Assembly (NCBI RefSeq): GCF_021742065.1
Contig: NZ_JAKKIE010000056.1
Location: 1-22,760, forward strand
DNA: 22,760 bases
Source: Rhizorhapis sp. SPR117
Lineage (GTDB): Bacteria > Pseudomonadota > Alphaproteobacteria > Sphingomonadales > Sphingomonadaceae
Reading direction: 5' to 3'
The notes under the pieces were generated by a model, which saw nothing but the letters and a program-made list of their open reading frames with translations, was not told where the DNA came from and ran no database searches. Position numbers and translations under genes: made by a program. Shown here piece after piece: positions 15,391 through 22,760 of the stretch (position 1 is its first letter; each line of letters opens with the position of its first letter).

Positions 15391-17172
15391 CTATAGGCCA
15401 CCCAAACTTTCTACCATTTCGGCTAGTTCCAGCCAGCGTTCCTCCGCTGCCTCCTTGTCCGTGCGCGCTTTTTCGATAGCTATTGTCAATGCCGCAAATT
15501 TGTCGGGATTACGGGCGTAAAGATCGGGATTGTGCAGCGTTTCTTCGTCCCGTGCGATTTGCGCTTCGAATTCCTCTATTCGCTGGGGCAGCAGTTCGTA
15601 ATCGCGCTGGTCCTTGTAGCTCAGCTTGGTTTGTTGCCGTGGCGGGGGCGCGGCTTCCATTTTTTTAGCAGGCGTTTTGCCGGCGTTGCGCGACTGGCGC
15701 TTTGCTGCCCAATCCTCATAGCCGCCAGCAACAATGTCGACCGTGCCGCTGCCATCCAGGCCCAGCGTCAAGGTGACGGTGCGGTCCAGAAAGTCGCGGT
15801 CGTGGCTGACGATCAGGACGGTGCCGTCATAATCGGCGATCACTTCCTGCAATAAATCGAGCGTTTCAAGGTCCAGATCGTTGGTCGGTTCATCGAGCAC
15901 CAGCAGGTTGGATGCGCGCGCAAATTCCCGCGCCAGCAGCAGTCGAGATCGTTCGCCGCCCGACAAGGTTCCGACTTTCACGTCAATCAACGAGGGCTCG
16001 AACAGAAAGTCTTTCAGATAACCCTGCACATGTTTTTTAACGCTGCGTACCTCGATCCAGTCACCGCCTTCTGCCAGCACGTCGCGGACACGTTTGTCAG
16101 GCGCCATCAGGCTGCGTTGCTGGTCGATGATGACGCCGTCCAGTGTCTTTGCCAGCGTGATTTTGCCCTCATCTGGGGCAATTTCGCCGATCATAAGCTT
16201 GAGTAGCGTTGTCTTGCCTGCTCCATTGGCGCCGACAATACCGATGCGGTCGCCGCGCTGGATGCGCAGGGAAAAGTCCTTGATGATTGTCCGCTCGCCA
16301 AAGCGTTTGGTGACATGTTCGGCAACGATGACGCTTTTGGTCTTCACATCATCCGATGCAATGGCGAGCTTCGCGGCGCCTGTGGGGCCGATCATTGCCG
16401 CTCGCTGCGCACGCATGTTGTGCAGCTTGGCAAGGCGCCCCTGATTGCGCTTGCGCCGCGCGGTGACGCCCCGTTCCAGCCAGTGCGCCTCCAGCTTCAG
16501 CTTGGCGTCCAGCTTGTCGGCGGCACGCGCCTCGTCGGCATAGACTTTTTCCATCCATGCCTCAAAACCGCCAAAACCGATTTCATTGCGGCGTATATTG
16601 CCCCGGTCCAACCAAAGCGTCTGACGCGTCAGGCGGGTCAGGAACGTTCGGTCATGGCTGATGACGATAAACGCGCCGCTATATCGGTTCAGCCAGCTTT
16701 CCAGCCAGTCGATAGCGGCCAGGTCCAGATGGTTGGTCGGCTCGTCAAGCAGCAGGAGGTCTGGCTGGCTGGCCAGCGCGCGGCAAATGGCTGCACGCCG
16801 CCGCTCGCCGCCCGATGCAGTTTTGGCTGGGCGCATCAGGTCGATGCCAAGCTGATCGGCGATGGCCTCTACCTCGTGTCGCGGCGGGGCTATCTTGCCG
16901 CTACAGGCAAAATCGTGGAGCGTTTCAAAGGCGGACAGGTCCGGGTCCTGTTCCAGCATCACGACATGTGTTCCCGGCACAATCGAACGCAAACCCTTGT
17001 CCGCCTCGATTTGCCCCGCGATCAGCCGCAGCAGGGTTGTTTTGCCCGCGCCATTGCGGCCGATCAGCGCCAGCCGGTCACGCTCGCCAATATAGAGGTT
17101 GAGTCCCTGGAACAGCCAGCCGCTGCCCTGGATCAGGCCCAGGTCTTCATAGGATAAAATAGGTGCAGCCAT
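15391..17172 (-). CDS. uup: ABC-F ATPase, Uup-like
   Basis: Soluble tandem ATP-binding-cassette protein with no membrane domain, 593 residues. Cassette 1: Walker A GRNGAGKTT (38-46), signature ASGGE (119-123), Walker B LLLLDEPTNHLDL (139-151). An inter-domain linker rich in Arg/Lys/Ala follows (about 205-260). Cassette 2: GANGAGKTT (314-322), LSGGE (403-407), LLVLDEPTNDLDL (423-435) and SHDRDFLDR. The C-terminal ~90 residues form a charged coiled coil, as in Uup, which suggests ribosome- or DNA-junction-related roles. ATG 17172 was chosen over GTG 17220, because the family begins near MAAPILSYEDLGL. Family proteins bind the ribosomal E site; a resistance role is possible but not indicated. 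Confidence 0.92.
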   Translation of the reverse strand: MAAPILSYEDLGLIQGSGWLFQGLNLYIGERDRLALIGRNGAGKTTLLRLIAGQIEADKGLRSIVPGTHVVMLEQDPDLSAFETLHDFACSGKIAPPRHEVEAIADQLGIDLMRPAKTASGGERRRAAICRALASQPDLLLLDEPTNHLDLAAIDWLESWLNRYSGAFIVISHDRTFLTRLTRQTLWLDRGNIRRNEIGFGGFEAWMEKVYADEARAADKLDAKLKLEAHWLERGVTARRKRNQGRLAKLHNMRAQRAAMIGPTGAAKLAIASDDVKTKSVIVAEHVTKRFGERTIIKDFSLRIQRGDRIGIVGANGAGKTTLLKLMIGEIAPDEGKITLAKTLDGVIIDQQRSLMAPDKRVRDVLAEGGDWIEVRSVKKHVQGYLKDFLFEPSLIDVKVGTLSGGERSRLLLAREFARASNLLVLDEPTNDLDLETLDLLQEVIADYDGTVLIVSHDRDFLDRTVTLTLGLDGSGTVDIVAGGYEDWAAKRQSRNAGKTPAKKMEAAPPPRQQTKLSYKDQRDYELLPQRIEEFEAQIARDEETLHNPDLYARNPDKFAALTIAIEKARTDKEAAEERWLELAEMVESLGGL

Positions 17173-17237
17173 GGCGCGGCAGTTAGGAGCGATTGATCCA
17201 TCGCGCAAGTTTGCTGACACAAATGCCGTTGACGATT

Positions 17238-18764
17238 CTACTCCGCTTCCGCTTTCGGCGCTTGCCAGCTCAGGCGAAGATCAATGCCACGCCTTGCGTC
17301 GTCATTCCTGTATTCTGCGGTAACTCCGGCCTTTTTAAACATGTCGACAAGGCGCTGGGCATCGTCTTCGGGGCCGCTGACCCCGATGGGCGCACCGATC
17401 CGTAAGGCCGCCCAGTTGGCAAGCTCGAACGCTTTGGTTCCATCGGGCGTCAGGGCGCCATCATCCTGTATCGCAACAGTCGGCAAGGGCAGGGCAGGCG
17501 GCGTGATCATGATCGCCCATTTGGGTTCCAGCTTTGCGATCCGCTGTTCCAGCACATAATAGGTGCGCAGGCCTGCATCGGGCAGTTGGCCCGCCTTCAC
17601 CATTGCGCGCTTGTGATTGCGGTCGATCGTGATGGCGTCGTTTGTCACACCCGCTACAAGCGCGATCTGGCGCGTGATGCGGGCTATTTCGCGTTCGGCC
17701 GTCTGTGCCTGTTCGCGGACCTGGGCCGCGGCGAGTTGTGCCGCTTCCGCATCGCCCGCGTCCGTGCCGACCCGGAACTGTTCGACCGACACATCAATCG
17801 AGCGGTCGAACAGGCGGCTGAGCGTCCGTTCGATGCTTTGTTCGGCCTGTTCCTTGTAATCGGGCGTCAAAATACTGGCCGTTACTTTGATAGGATCGCT
17901 GTTATAATCGATGTCGAGCTGACTGATCCGCGAGCGTTTGTCGAATGTACCGGAAATGACATCGCTTGCCTGACGCGAAGCAGCTGCTTCCCAGGCAATT
18001 TGCCGCAGCGAAAAGCCAAGCGGGACCGCCAGCAGGATGAATGTCGCCAGGATGAAAGAGGATTGCATAGCCGTTTGCCGGGGTGAAAGGCGGCGGCCAA
18101 ACCCGTACAGCCGGGCCATGACTGCGGCGGACAATGCGATGGTCATCAGGTTGGTGAAAAACAGCAGCAACGAACCCAAAAACACCGTCCAGTTCAATGT
18201 AGCCAGACCAAAGCCCACTACGGCCAGCGGCGGCATCAGGGCGGTGGCGATGGCAACGCCGACAATTGTGCCTTCGCGTCCCCGGATCATGGCATAGGCG
18301 CCGGCAAGGGCCGAAAAAAGCGCCACGGCCAGATCGAACAGATTGGGCCGCGTCCGCGCCGCGATTTCGGCAGTCACCGTTTGCAGGGGGGATAGAACGA
18401 CAATGAAGGCGGTAAAGAAGATCGCCAGGAAAATGCCGCCCGATAGCGACGCCAAGGTTCGTCTGATCTCCTTGGAATCCCCGGTCGCCAAGCCAAAGCC
18501 AAGGCCGATGATGGGACCCATGAGCGGCGAAATCAGCATCGCGCCAATGACCACGGCCGGTGAGGAGAGGATGAGACCCAGTACCGCTATGCCTGCGGAC
18601 ATAAGAGTCATGAAGGCATAGCGCGGAGTCCAGCCGGATTCGTCATGCACCTTGTCCATGACTGCGCGATGGTCGATCTGACTGAGCACATTGTCTTTCC
18701 ACCAATGCCGGGTGGGGTGGATGACCGCTTGCCACAGCGACGGCGGGGTCGTTGTACCGGTCAT
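17238..18764 (-). CDS. DUF389-family integral membrane protein
   Basis: Inner-membrane protein of 508 residues. A cytoplasmic start precedes a block of about six to seven transmembrane helices (roughly residues 45-260) with the family-type segments SSPAVVIGAMLISPLMGPIIGLG and ATALMPPLAVVGFGL. The C-terminal half is soluble, with a charged heptad-like region (EQAQTAEREIARITRQIA) and an end domain around DDAQRLVDMFKKAGVTAEYR. The domain has no assigned reaction; a transport role is only a guess. ATG 18764 is preceded by AAGG 6 bases upstream. A longer frame from TTG 18860 would cover the regulatory gap and is not favoured. It diverges from the PepSY/two-component operon. Confidence 0.85.
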   Translation of the reverse strand: MTGTTTPPSLWQAVIHPTRHWWKDNVLSQIDHRAVMDKVHDESGWTPRYAFMTLMSAGIAVLGLILSSPAVVIGAMLISPLMGPIIGLGFGLATGDSKEIRRTLASLSGGIFLAIFFTAFIVVLSPLQTVTAEIAARTRPNLFDLAVALFSALAGAYAMIRGREGTIVGVAIATALMPPLAVVGFGLATLNWTVFLGSLLLFFTNLMTIALSAAVMARLYGFGRRLSPRQTAMQSSFILATFILLAVPLGFSLRQIAWEAAASRQASDVISGTFDKRSRISQLDIDYNSDPIKVTASILTPDYKEQAEQSIERTLSRLFDRSIDVSVEQFRVGTDAGDAEAAQLAAAQVREQAQTAEREIARITRQIALVAGVTNDAITIDRNHKRAMVKAGQLPDAGLRTYYVLEQRIAKLEPKWAIMITPPALPLPTVAIQDDGALTPDGTKAFELANWAALRIGAPIGVSGPEDDAQRLVDMFKKAGVTAEYRNDDARRGIDLRLSWQAPKAEAE

Positions 18765-18853
18765 GAGAGCCTTTCTGTTTGACAAGCCGTGCAGGCAGAT
18801 GGTCCGCTGTATCCAAACTGACACGGGACTGCCAAGGAATAAGAACCCTAAAG

Positions 18854-18909
18854 CTTTCAATCAGCTTCCAGTCCCATTCACCACCTGTTCAATAGCTCTC
18901 GCCTATGTC
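18854..18909 (+). promoter_or_regulatory. Phased hexamer array and promoter candidate for the PepSY-regulator-kinase operon
   Basis: Four similar hexamers stand in the same orientation: CTTTCA (18854), CTTCCA (18865), CATTCA (18875) and TGTTCA (18886). Start-to-start spacing is 11, 10 and 11, one helical turn each. This is the geometry of OmpR/PhoP-type response-regulator sites. The last copy ends 12 bases before TATGTC (18904-18909), a weak -10 candidate, which matches the box-to-(-10) distance known for PhoP-activated promoters. Autoregulation by the downstream regulator is inferred. Transcription would then start only a few bases before ATG 18918. Confidence 0.45.
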
Positions 18910-18917
18910 ATGAACCC

Positions 18918-19319
18918 ATGATGCAGTTGAGATCTCCATTTCTGGCAGTTGCTATGCTTGCAGGGCTTGTGATGACGGGCGTTTCCACGCACGCGTCGGC
19001 CGAACAGCGGCGTGGAGACCAAATGCGTGGGGATCAGGCACGCGGGACGCGCGGCACTGTGCAGCGCGATGATGCTGTTCGCGGGAATCCAAGGCGTTAT
19101 GAACAGGATGCGGCGCGTCGTGCCATGCTCGATGGCCATGTCATGCCGTTTTCGGTGATCAAGCGCCGAGTGGAGCGCGATATGGATGGCGCAAGCTATC
19201 TGGGCAGCGAATTTGACGATCGTCGTGGTGAATATCGTCTTAAATACATGATGGACGGTCGCGTGCTATGGGTTGATGTCGATGGCCGGTCGGGCGACGT
19301 TGTCCGGCGTTCGCGCTGA
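18918..19319 (+). CDS. Small secreted PepSY-like protein
   Basis: A 133-residue protein with a Sec signal peptide (hydrophobic core LAVAMLAGLVMTGV, cleavage near HASA). An Arg/Gly/Asp-rich linker follows (about 29-60, with repeated RGDQ), then a single PepSY-like domain from about residue 72 (VMPFSVIKRRVERDM, then YRLKYMMDGRVLWVDVDGRSGDVV). Probably periplasmic. No ribosome-binding site precedes the tandem ATGs (18918, 18921), so it may be translated from a near-leaderless mRNA. It is followed 35 bases later by a regulator and kinase. By position it could modulate the kinase sensor, as the small periplasmic FeuN protein does for FeuPQ in rhizobia; that link is an analogy, not homology shown here. 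Confidence 0.85.
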   Translation: MMQLRSPFLAVAMLAGLVMTGVSTHASAEQRRGDQMRGDQARGTRGTVQRDDAVRGNPRRYEQDAARRAMLDGHVMPFSVIKRRVERDMDGASYLGSEFDDRRGEYRLKYMMDGRVLWVDVDGRSGDVVRRSR

Positions 19320-19346
19320 CAAGATAAACAAGATAAACAGGGTAAA
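19320..19346 (+). repeat. 9-bp tandem repeat before the response-regulator gene
   Basis: CAAGATAAA occurs twice in tandem (19320-19328, 19329-19337), followed by a degenerate third unit CAGGGTAAA (19338-19346). It fills the spacer between the PepSY gene and the regulator, ending in the AAAGGG ribosome-binding site. Copy-number change would alter spacer length only. Confidence 0.6.
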
Positions 19347-19354
19347 GGGTTGAT

Positions 19355-20020
19355 ATGCGGCTGTTGATTGTTGAAGATGAACCTAATCTGGGCCCGCAAT
19401 TGAAAAACACTCTGGAGGGTGCGGGTTATGCCGTCGACCTTGCCACCGATGGCGAGGAGGGGCATTTTCTGGGTTCGACGGAAAGTTATGATGCGGTCGT
19501 ACTGGATCTTGGCTTACCCGAAATCGATGGGCTGACGGTGCTTGATCGCTGGCGCAAGGAAGGTTTGGGCTTCCCTGTATTGGTGCTGACCGCGCGCGAT
19601 AGCTGGTCGGACAAGGTTGCTGGTCTGGATGCAGGAGCAGATGATTATCTCGCCAAGCCTTTCCAGAGTGAAGAGCTGATTGCCCGTCTGCGCGCACTTA
19701 TCCGCCGCGCCTCTGGCAATGCGTCAAGCGAGCTGATTGCAGGCGATGTCCGTCTGGACACGCGATCGGGCAAGGTGACTCTGAAAGGTGAGCCGGTGAA
19801 GCTTACCGCGCAGGAATATAAGCTCCTGTCATACCTCCTGCATCACAAGGGCAAGGTCGTGTCGCGTACCGAGTTGATAGAACATATTTACGATCAGGAC
19901 TTTGACCGCGATTCCAATACAATAGAAGTGTTTGTTACGCGCATTCGGAAGAAGCTGGGTCCAGATGTGATCACCACGATTCGCGGCCTTGGCTACAGTC
20001 TTGAAGAGCCGGCGGCCTGA
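19355..20020 (+). CDS. OmpR/PhoP-family response regulator
   Basis: Two-component transcription regulator of 221 residues. The receiver domain has the acidic pair E7/D8, phosphoacceptor D51 (VVLDLGLP), T79 and K101 (AKPF). The C-terminal winged helix (about 125-218) ends with the recognition and wing region TIEVFVTRIRKKLG and ITTIRGLGY. AAAGGG lies 6 bases before the ATG. The kinase gene starts 8 bases after the stop. The pairing with a kinase of HALKTPL type suggests the PhoP/FeuP branch. Hexamers upstream of the operon are candidate binding sites. Confidence 0.95.
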   Translation: MRLLIVEDEPNLGPQLKNTLEGAGYAVDLATDGEEGHFLGSTESYDAVVLDLGLPEIDGLTVLDRWRKEGLGFPVLVLTARDSWSDKVAGLDAGADDYLAKPFQSEELIARLRALIRRASGNASSELIAGDVRLDTRSGKVTLKGEPVKLTAQEYKLLSYLLHHKGKVVSRTELIEHIYDQDFDRDSNTIEVFVTRIRKKLGPDVITTIRGLGYSLEEPAA

Positions 20021-20028
20021 GGCCTGAT

Positions 20029-21438
20029 TTGGCCGAGGGCGATACCAGCAAGGATGACGCCAGCGCCAGTCCGGTAGAAAGCGCACCGGACACGGGATCG
20101 GCGCGCACGACGGGATCGCTGAGCCGACGCATGATCGGCATTGCTGCGTTGTGGATTACCTTGCTGTTGCTTGGTGGCGGCATGGCGCTGGACCGGGTGC
20201 TGACCGATGCGGTCACGCGCAGTTTCGATGATGGCCTGAACTATGTATTGATCGCGATGATCGGTTCGGCCGAAATTGGCCCCGACGGTGAAGTGCGCCT
20301 GATCCGCCCCCTCGCTGATCAGCGATTCCTGGAACCCAATAGCGGCATTTATTTTCAGATCAGCGGCCCCGGCTTTGATGAGTTCCGATCAAGATCCCTG
20401 TGGGATCGGGCATTGGAAGTCGATGCGTCGCACACGGATATGACGGCCCGCGTTTTTGACAGCAAGCAATTTCCAGGCGAAGATTTGCGCGTCATGGAAC
20501 GCAATGTGCAGTTGCCTGGGTCGAAAGTTACGTGGAAATTCACAGTGGCACAGGCCCGGTCCAGCTTGGACGATCAGATCAGCGCGCTGCGATCCACATT
20601 GATCAAAAGCTTTGCCATGCTGGCGCTTGGCCTGATTGCCATGGCGGCGTTGCAGACGTTTTACGGTCTTCGTCCCCTGCGGAGCGTGCGGCTGGAAATA
20701 TCGCGCATGCGGGCAGGCGACAAGAACCGTGTGACCGCGCCCTTGCCCGATGAAATCATGCCGATGGTTGAAGAATTGAACGAACTGCTTGCCCATAATG
20801 AACGGCAGGCGGAAGAGGCGCGGCGTCATGCCGGAAATCTTGCGCACGCACTTAAAACACCGCTCACGGTCATCATGAATGCGGCGACGGCAAAGGCGAA
20901 CGACCTGTCCGATACTGTCATCAGGGAAGCCGCCACGATGCGGCGGCAGGTCGATCACCATCTTGCGCGCGCGCGCGCGGTTGGACGACGCGGCTCTGCA
21001 CATTGCCGGACAGATGTCTGGCCCAGCTTGCAGGCGGTCGAACGTGCGGTAGGGCGACTTTATCCCGATGTCCGGATCGACATTGATGGGGACAAGCAAG
21101 CCGCCGTCCGCGTCGAACGCCAGGATCTGGACGAAATGCTCGGCAATCTGGTGGAAAATGCCGCCAAATATGGTGGGGGGAGTGTTTTTGTGACGGTCAC
21201 CAAGGCAGGCGATATGATTGAGATGCTTGTCGAAGATGACGGCACCGGCATTCCCACACAGGACCGCCTTCATATATTTGACCGCGGCGCGCGCCTTGAT
21301 TCGGGAAAGCCGGGAACAGGGCTTGGCCTTGCCATTGTTCGTGACGTGGCGGAAATTTACGACGGCGAGGTCGCATTGGAAGAAAGCGAGGATATGGGCG
21401 GTCTGGCAGTGCGATTGCGCTTGCCGACCGTTGCCTGA
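20029..21438 (+). CDS. PhoQ/FeuQ-like sensor histidine kinase
   Basis: Inner-membrane sensor kinase of 469 residues. It has a polar cytoplasmic N-terminus (1-34), TM1 (35-55), a periplasmic sensor of about 135 residues, TM2 (191-212) and a HAMP-like linker. The phosphoacceptor is H273 in LAHALKTPLTV, a PhoQ/FeuQ-style H-box lacking the usual HE. The ATPase domain has N377 (LVENAAKYGG), DDGTGI (403-408) and GTGLGLAI (429-436). TTG 20029 is the likely start, with GAGG 7 bases upstream; ATG at residue 35 would cut at TM1. The gene meets the convergent nodT remnant with a 2-base gap. The signal sensed is unknown; envelope stress or cations are family-based guesses. Confidence 0.93.
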   Translation: MAEGDTSKDDASASPVESAPDTGSARTTGSLSRRMIGIAALWITLLLLGGGMALDRVLTDAVTRSFDDGLNYVLIAMIGSAEIGPDGEVRLIRPLADQRFLEPNSGIYFQISGPGFDEFRSRSLWDRALEVDASHTDMTARVFDSKQFPGEDLRVMERNVQLPGSKVTWKFTVAQARSSLDDQISALRSTLIKSFAMLALGLIAMAALQTFYGLRPLRSVRLEISRMRAGDKNRVTAPLPDEIMPMVEELNELLAHNERQAEEARRHAGNLAHALKTPLTVIMNAATAKANDLSDTVIREAATMRRQVDHHLARARAVGRRGSAHCRTDVWPSLQAVERAVGRLYPDVRIDIDGDKQAAVRVERQDLDEMLGNLVENAAKYGGGSVFVTVTKAGDMIEMLVEDDGTGIPTQDRLHIFDRGARLDSGKPGTGLGLAIVRDVAEIYDGEVALEESEDMGGLAVRLRLPTVA

Positions 21439-21440
21439 GA

Positions 21441-22682
21441 TTATTGATCCACCTGCTGCATGCTCCATCCGCCGCCCAATGCCTTGTATAGCGAAATGGC
21501 GGCGCGCACATGGGCGGCTTGTGCCTGCGACAGGGCCTTTTGAGTCTCGGCGTAGGTCGATTGTGCCTGGAGGAGCGATAGCCGGTTTTCCTCACCTGAA
21601 CGGTAACGTTGTTCGGCAAAGCCCAGCGCTTGCTGTTGTGCATCGCGGGCGGCAAGACTTTGCATCAACGTCTCGGCGGTATTTTTAAGACGGTTTGCGG
21701 CTGTTTCACTTTCATTCAGCGCCGTCAGTACCGCCTTTTCATAATTGGCCGCCGCTGCGTCGGCGCGCGCATCCGCCCCGCGAATCTGGGCGCGGATGGC
21801 GCCGCCCGAAAAGATTGGCCAATGAAGGCTCGGCCCGAACTGGAAGCGCATGCTGGCATTGTCGGTCAAATCCCCCGGTGTACGGGCCTGCTGCCCGATC
21901 GATCCGATCAACGAAAAGCGGGGGAATAATTCAGCAGTTGCGACGCCGACATCGGCAGTCGCCGCCGCAAGTCGTCGTTCGGCTGCCTGGATATCGGGCC
22001 GCCGCCGGAGCATGTCAGACCTCAGGCCCATGGCTATGTCTGCCGGAGGGGTTGGGATAGGAGCGTTCCCAAGCAATGGGTCATTCATCGCTTCAGGCGG
22101 CTGGCCGACAAGTAGGGCTATGCGATAGGCCGCTGCGCGAATATCGGCCTCCAGAACGGGTGCCTGAGCTGCTGCTGCACGGGCGCGGCTTTCGGCCCGG
22201 ATATAATCGGACCGGGATGATTCTCCGGCTTCAAACCGCTGTTGCGTCAGGCGTGCGAGTTGGTCCTGTGCCAGTGCGTCGGCCTTTGCACTTGCCAGCA
22301 ATGCTTGAGCCGCACGCAGGTCGACATAGCTTTGCGCGATTTCCGCGTGCAGGCTTACCAGCACCGATCGCTGCTCGGCCTCGGCGGCTTGCGCGCGCGC
22401 GGATGCGGCCTCGGTTTGCCGGGCGGCATGCCCCCACAGATCGATTTCCCAGCTCGCATCGAAACCTGCATCATACAGGTCATAATCACGCGGAAAGCCT
22501 GGAATATTACCGATCGGGATTTGGCCATTTTCACTGACCCTGTTGGTTGTCGCCGCGCCCGATGCATTGAGTCGTGGCAGCCTTGCCCCTGCTATGGCAT
22601 CCCGGTTGGCGCGTGCTTCGCGCAACCGTGCCTGCGCTACCCGCACGTCGGGGCTGTTGGCGTCGGCTTGCGCAATCAATGC
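21441..22682 (-). pseudogene. 5'-truncated NodT/OprM-type outer-membrane efflux channel
   Basis: The remaining ~413 codons encode most of a TolC-like outer-membrane factor of the RND/NodT lipoprotein group: two repeats of long Ala-rich periplasmic helices and beta segments (SWEIDLWGHAARQTEAASARA and FQFGPSLHWPIFSGGAIRAQ). The missing part is the start: no signal peptide, no lipobox cysteine and no ATG. The first codon of the recognisable frame is a TTG inside a helix (LIAQADANSPDV). Upstream, the frame reads about a dozen unrelated codons, then TGA at 22719-22721. About 60-70 N-terminal residues are therefore lost or lie beyond an insertion. The fragment cannot be exported as is. A wrongly joined contig end is an alternative. 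Confidence 0.75.
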
Positions 22683-22684
22683 GT

Positions 22685-22760
22685 TTAGAGTCCTCTTGGA
22701 GGAGGAACCCCTCCGACTTCAGTCGGATACTGGCTTTAGCCTTAGACTCGGCCAGTAGCC
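22685..22760. mobile_element. Hairpin-rich sequence interrupting nodT, IS200/IS605-like end
   Basis: This stretch breaks the nodT frame and is dense in small inverted repeats: TCCGAC-TTCA-GTCGGA (22712-22727), GGAGG/CCTCC (22701-22705 with 22710-22714), and TACTGGC/GCCAGTA (22728-22734 with 22751-22757), the last holding GGCTTTAGCC. Hairpins of the GACTTCAGTC and GGCTTTAGCC kind are typical of IS200/IS605 ends, which lack terminal inverted repeats. A first hairpin about 22 bases inside the junction and reading rightward would suit a left end. No transposase or TnpB is visible, because the window ends. Confidence 0.45.

Noticed and set aside
16315..17157. 280-aa plus-strand open frame
   Set aside because: Antisense to the ABC-F gene.
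18779..18784. Perfect TTGACA upstream of the PepSY gene
   Set aside because: No acceptable -10 box at 16-18 bases, and it lies over 130 bases from the start codon.
20389..21468. 359-aa minus-strand open frame
   Set aside because: Antisense to the kinase gene, His/Arg-rich composition, no domain.

Overview
The window looks like a chromosomal segment from an alphaproteobacterium, most likely a sphingomonad (Sphingobium/Sphingomonas type). The reasons are the moderately high G+C, the protein flavour, the S16 with a long Ala/Glu tail, and two palindromic repeat families that I recall as common in these genomes. This assignment is inference from memory, not from a search. No rRNA, tRNA or CRISPR array was seen.

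Layout. (1) 65-3761, minus strand: a GGDEF/EAL c-di-GMP protein, then dapF (lysine/peptidoglycan) overlapping mtaB (tRNA methylthiotransferase) by ATGA. mtaB carries a ~94-bp palindromic element read in frame as extra residues. (2) 4082-7876, plus strand: ffh, rpsP, rimM, trmD, rplS, a classic protein-targeting and ribosome/tRNA-maturation operon that ends at a clear intrinsic terminator. A second palindromic repeat type lies between rpsP and rimM. (3) 7970-8995: asd, which shares the aspartate/DAP pathway with dapF. (4) 9045-12103, minus strand: a marR-emrA-emrB drug-efflux operon, with a palindromic operator candidate in the short divergent gap. (5) 12150-15249, plus strand: a GFA-domain protein overlapping an alpha/beta hydrolase, then a secreted M2 (ACE-like) zinc dipeptidase. 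A second copy of the mtaB-type palindrome follows. (6) 15391-18764, minus strand: an ABC-F (Uup-like) ATPase and a DUF389 membrane protein. (7) 18918-21438, plus strand: a small secreted PepSY-like protein, an OmpR-type regulator and a PhoQ/FeuQ-like histidine kinase. A phased array of hexamers stands just upstream. (8) 21441 to the right edge, minus strand: a NodT/OprM-type outer-membrane efflux gene that has lost its 5' end. Beyond about 22681 the sequence becomes hairpin-rich and resembles an IS200/IS605-type end.

Most of the window is housekeeping. The points most worth a second look are the in-frame palindrome inside mtaB, the hexamer array with a possibly leaderless start at the PepSY/two-component operon, the hairpin repeat separating rpsP from rimM, the disrupted nodT gene, and a four-codon minicistron (MKFA) that duplicates the start of the M2 peptidase gene. 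I did not find a clearly new multi-gene system. The PepSY-regulator-kinase module is the closest to an under-described one.
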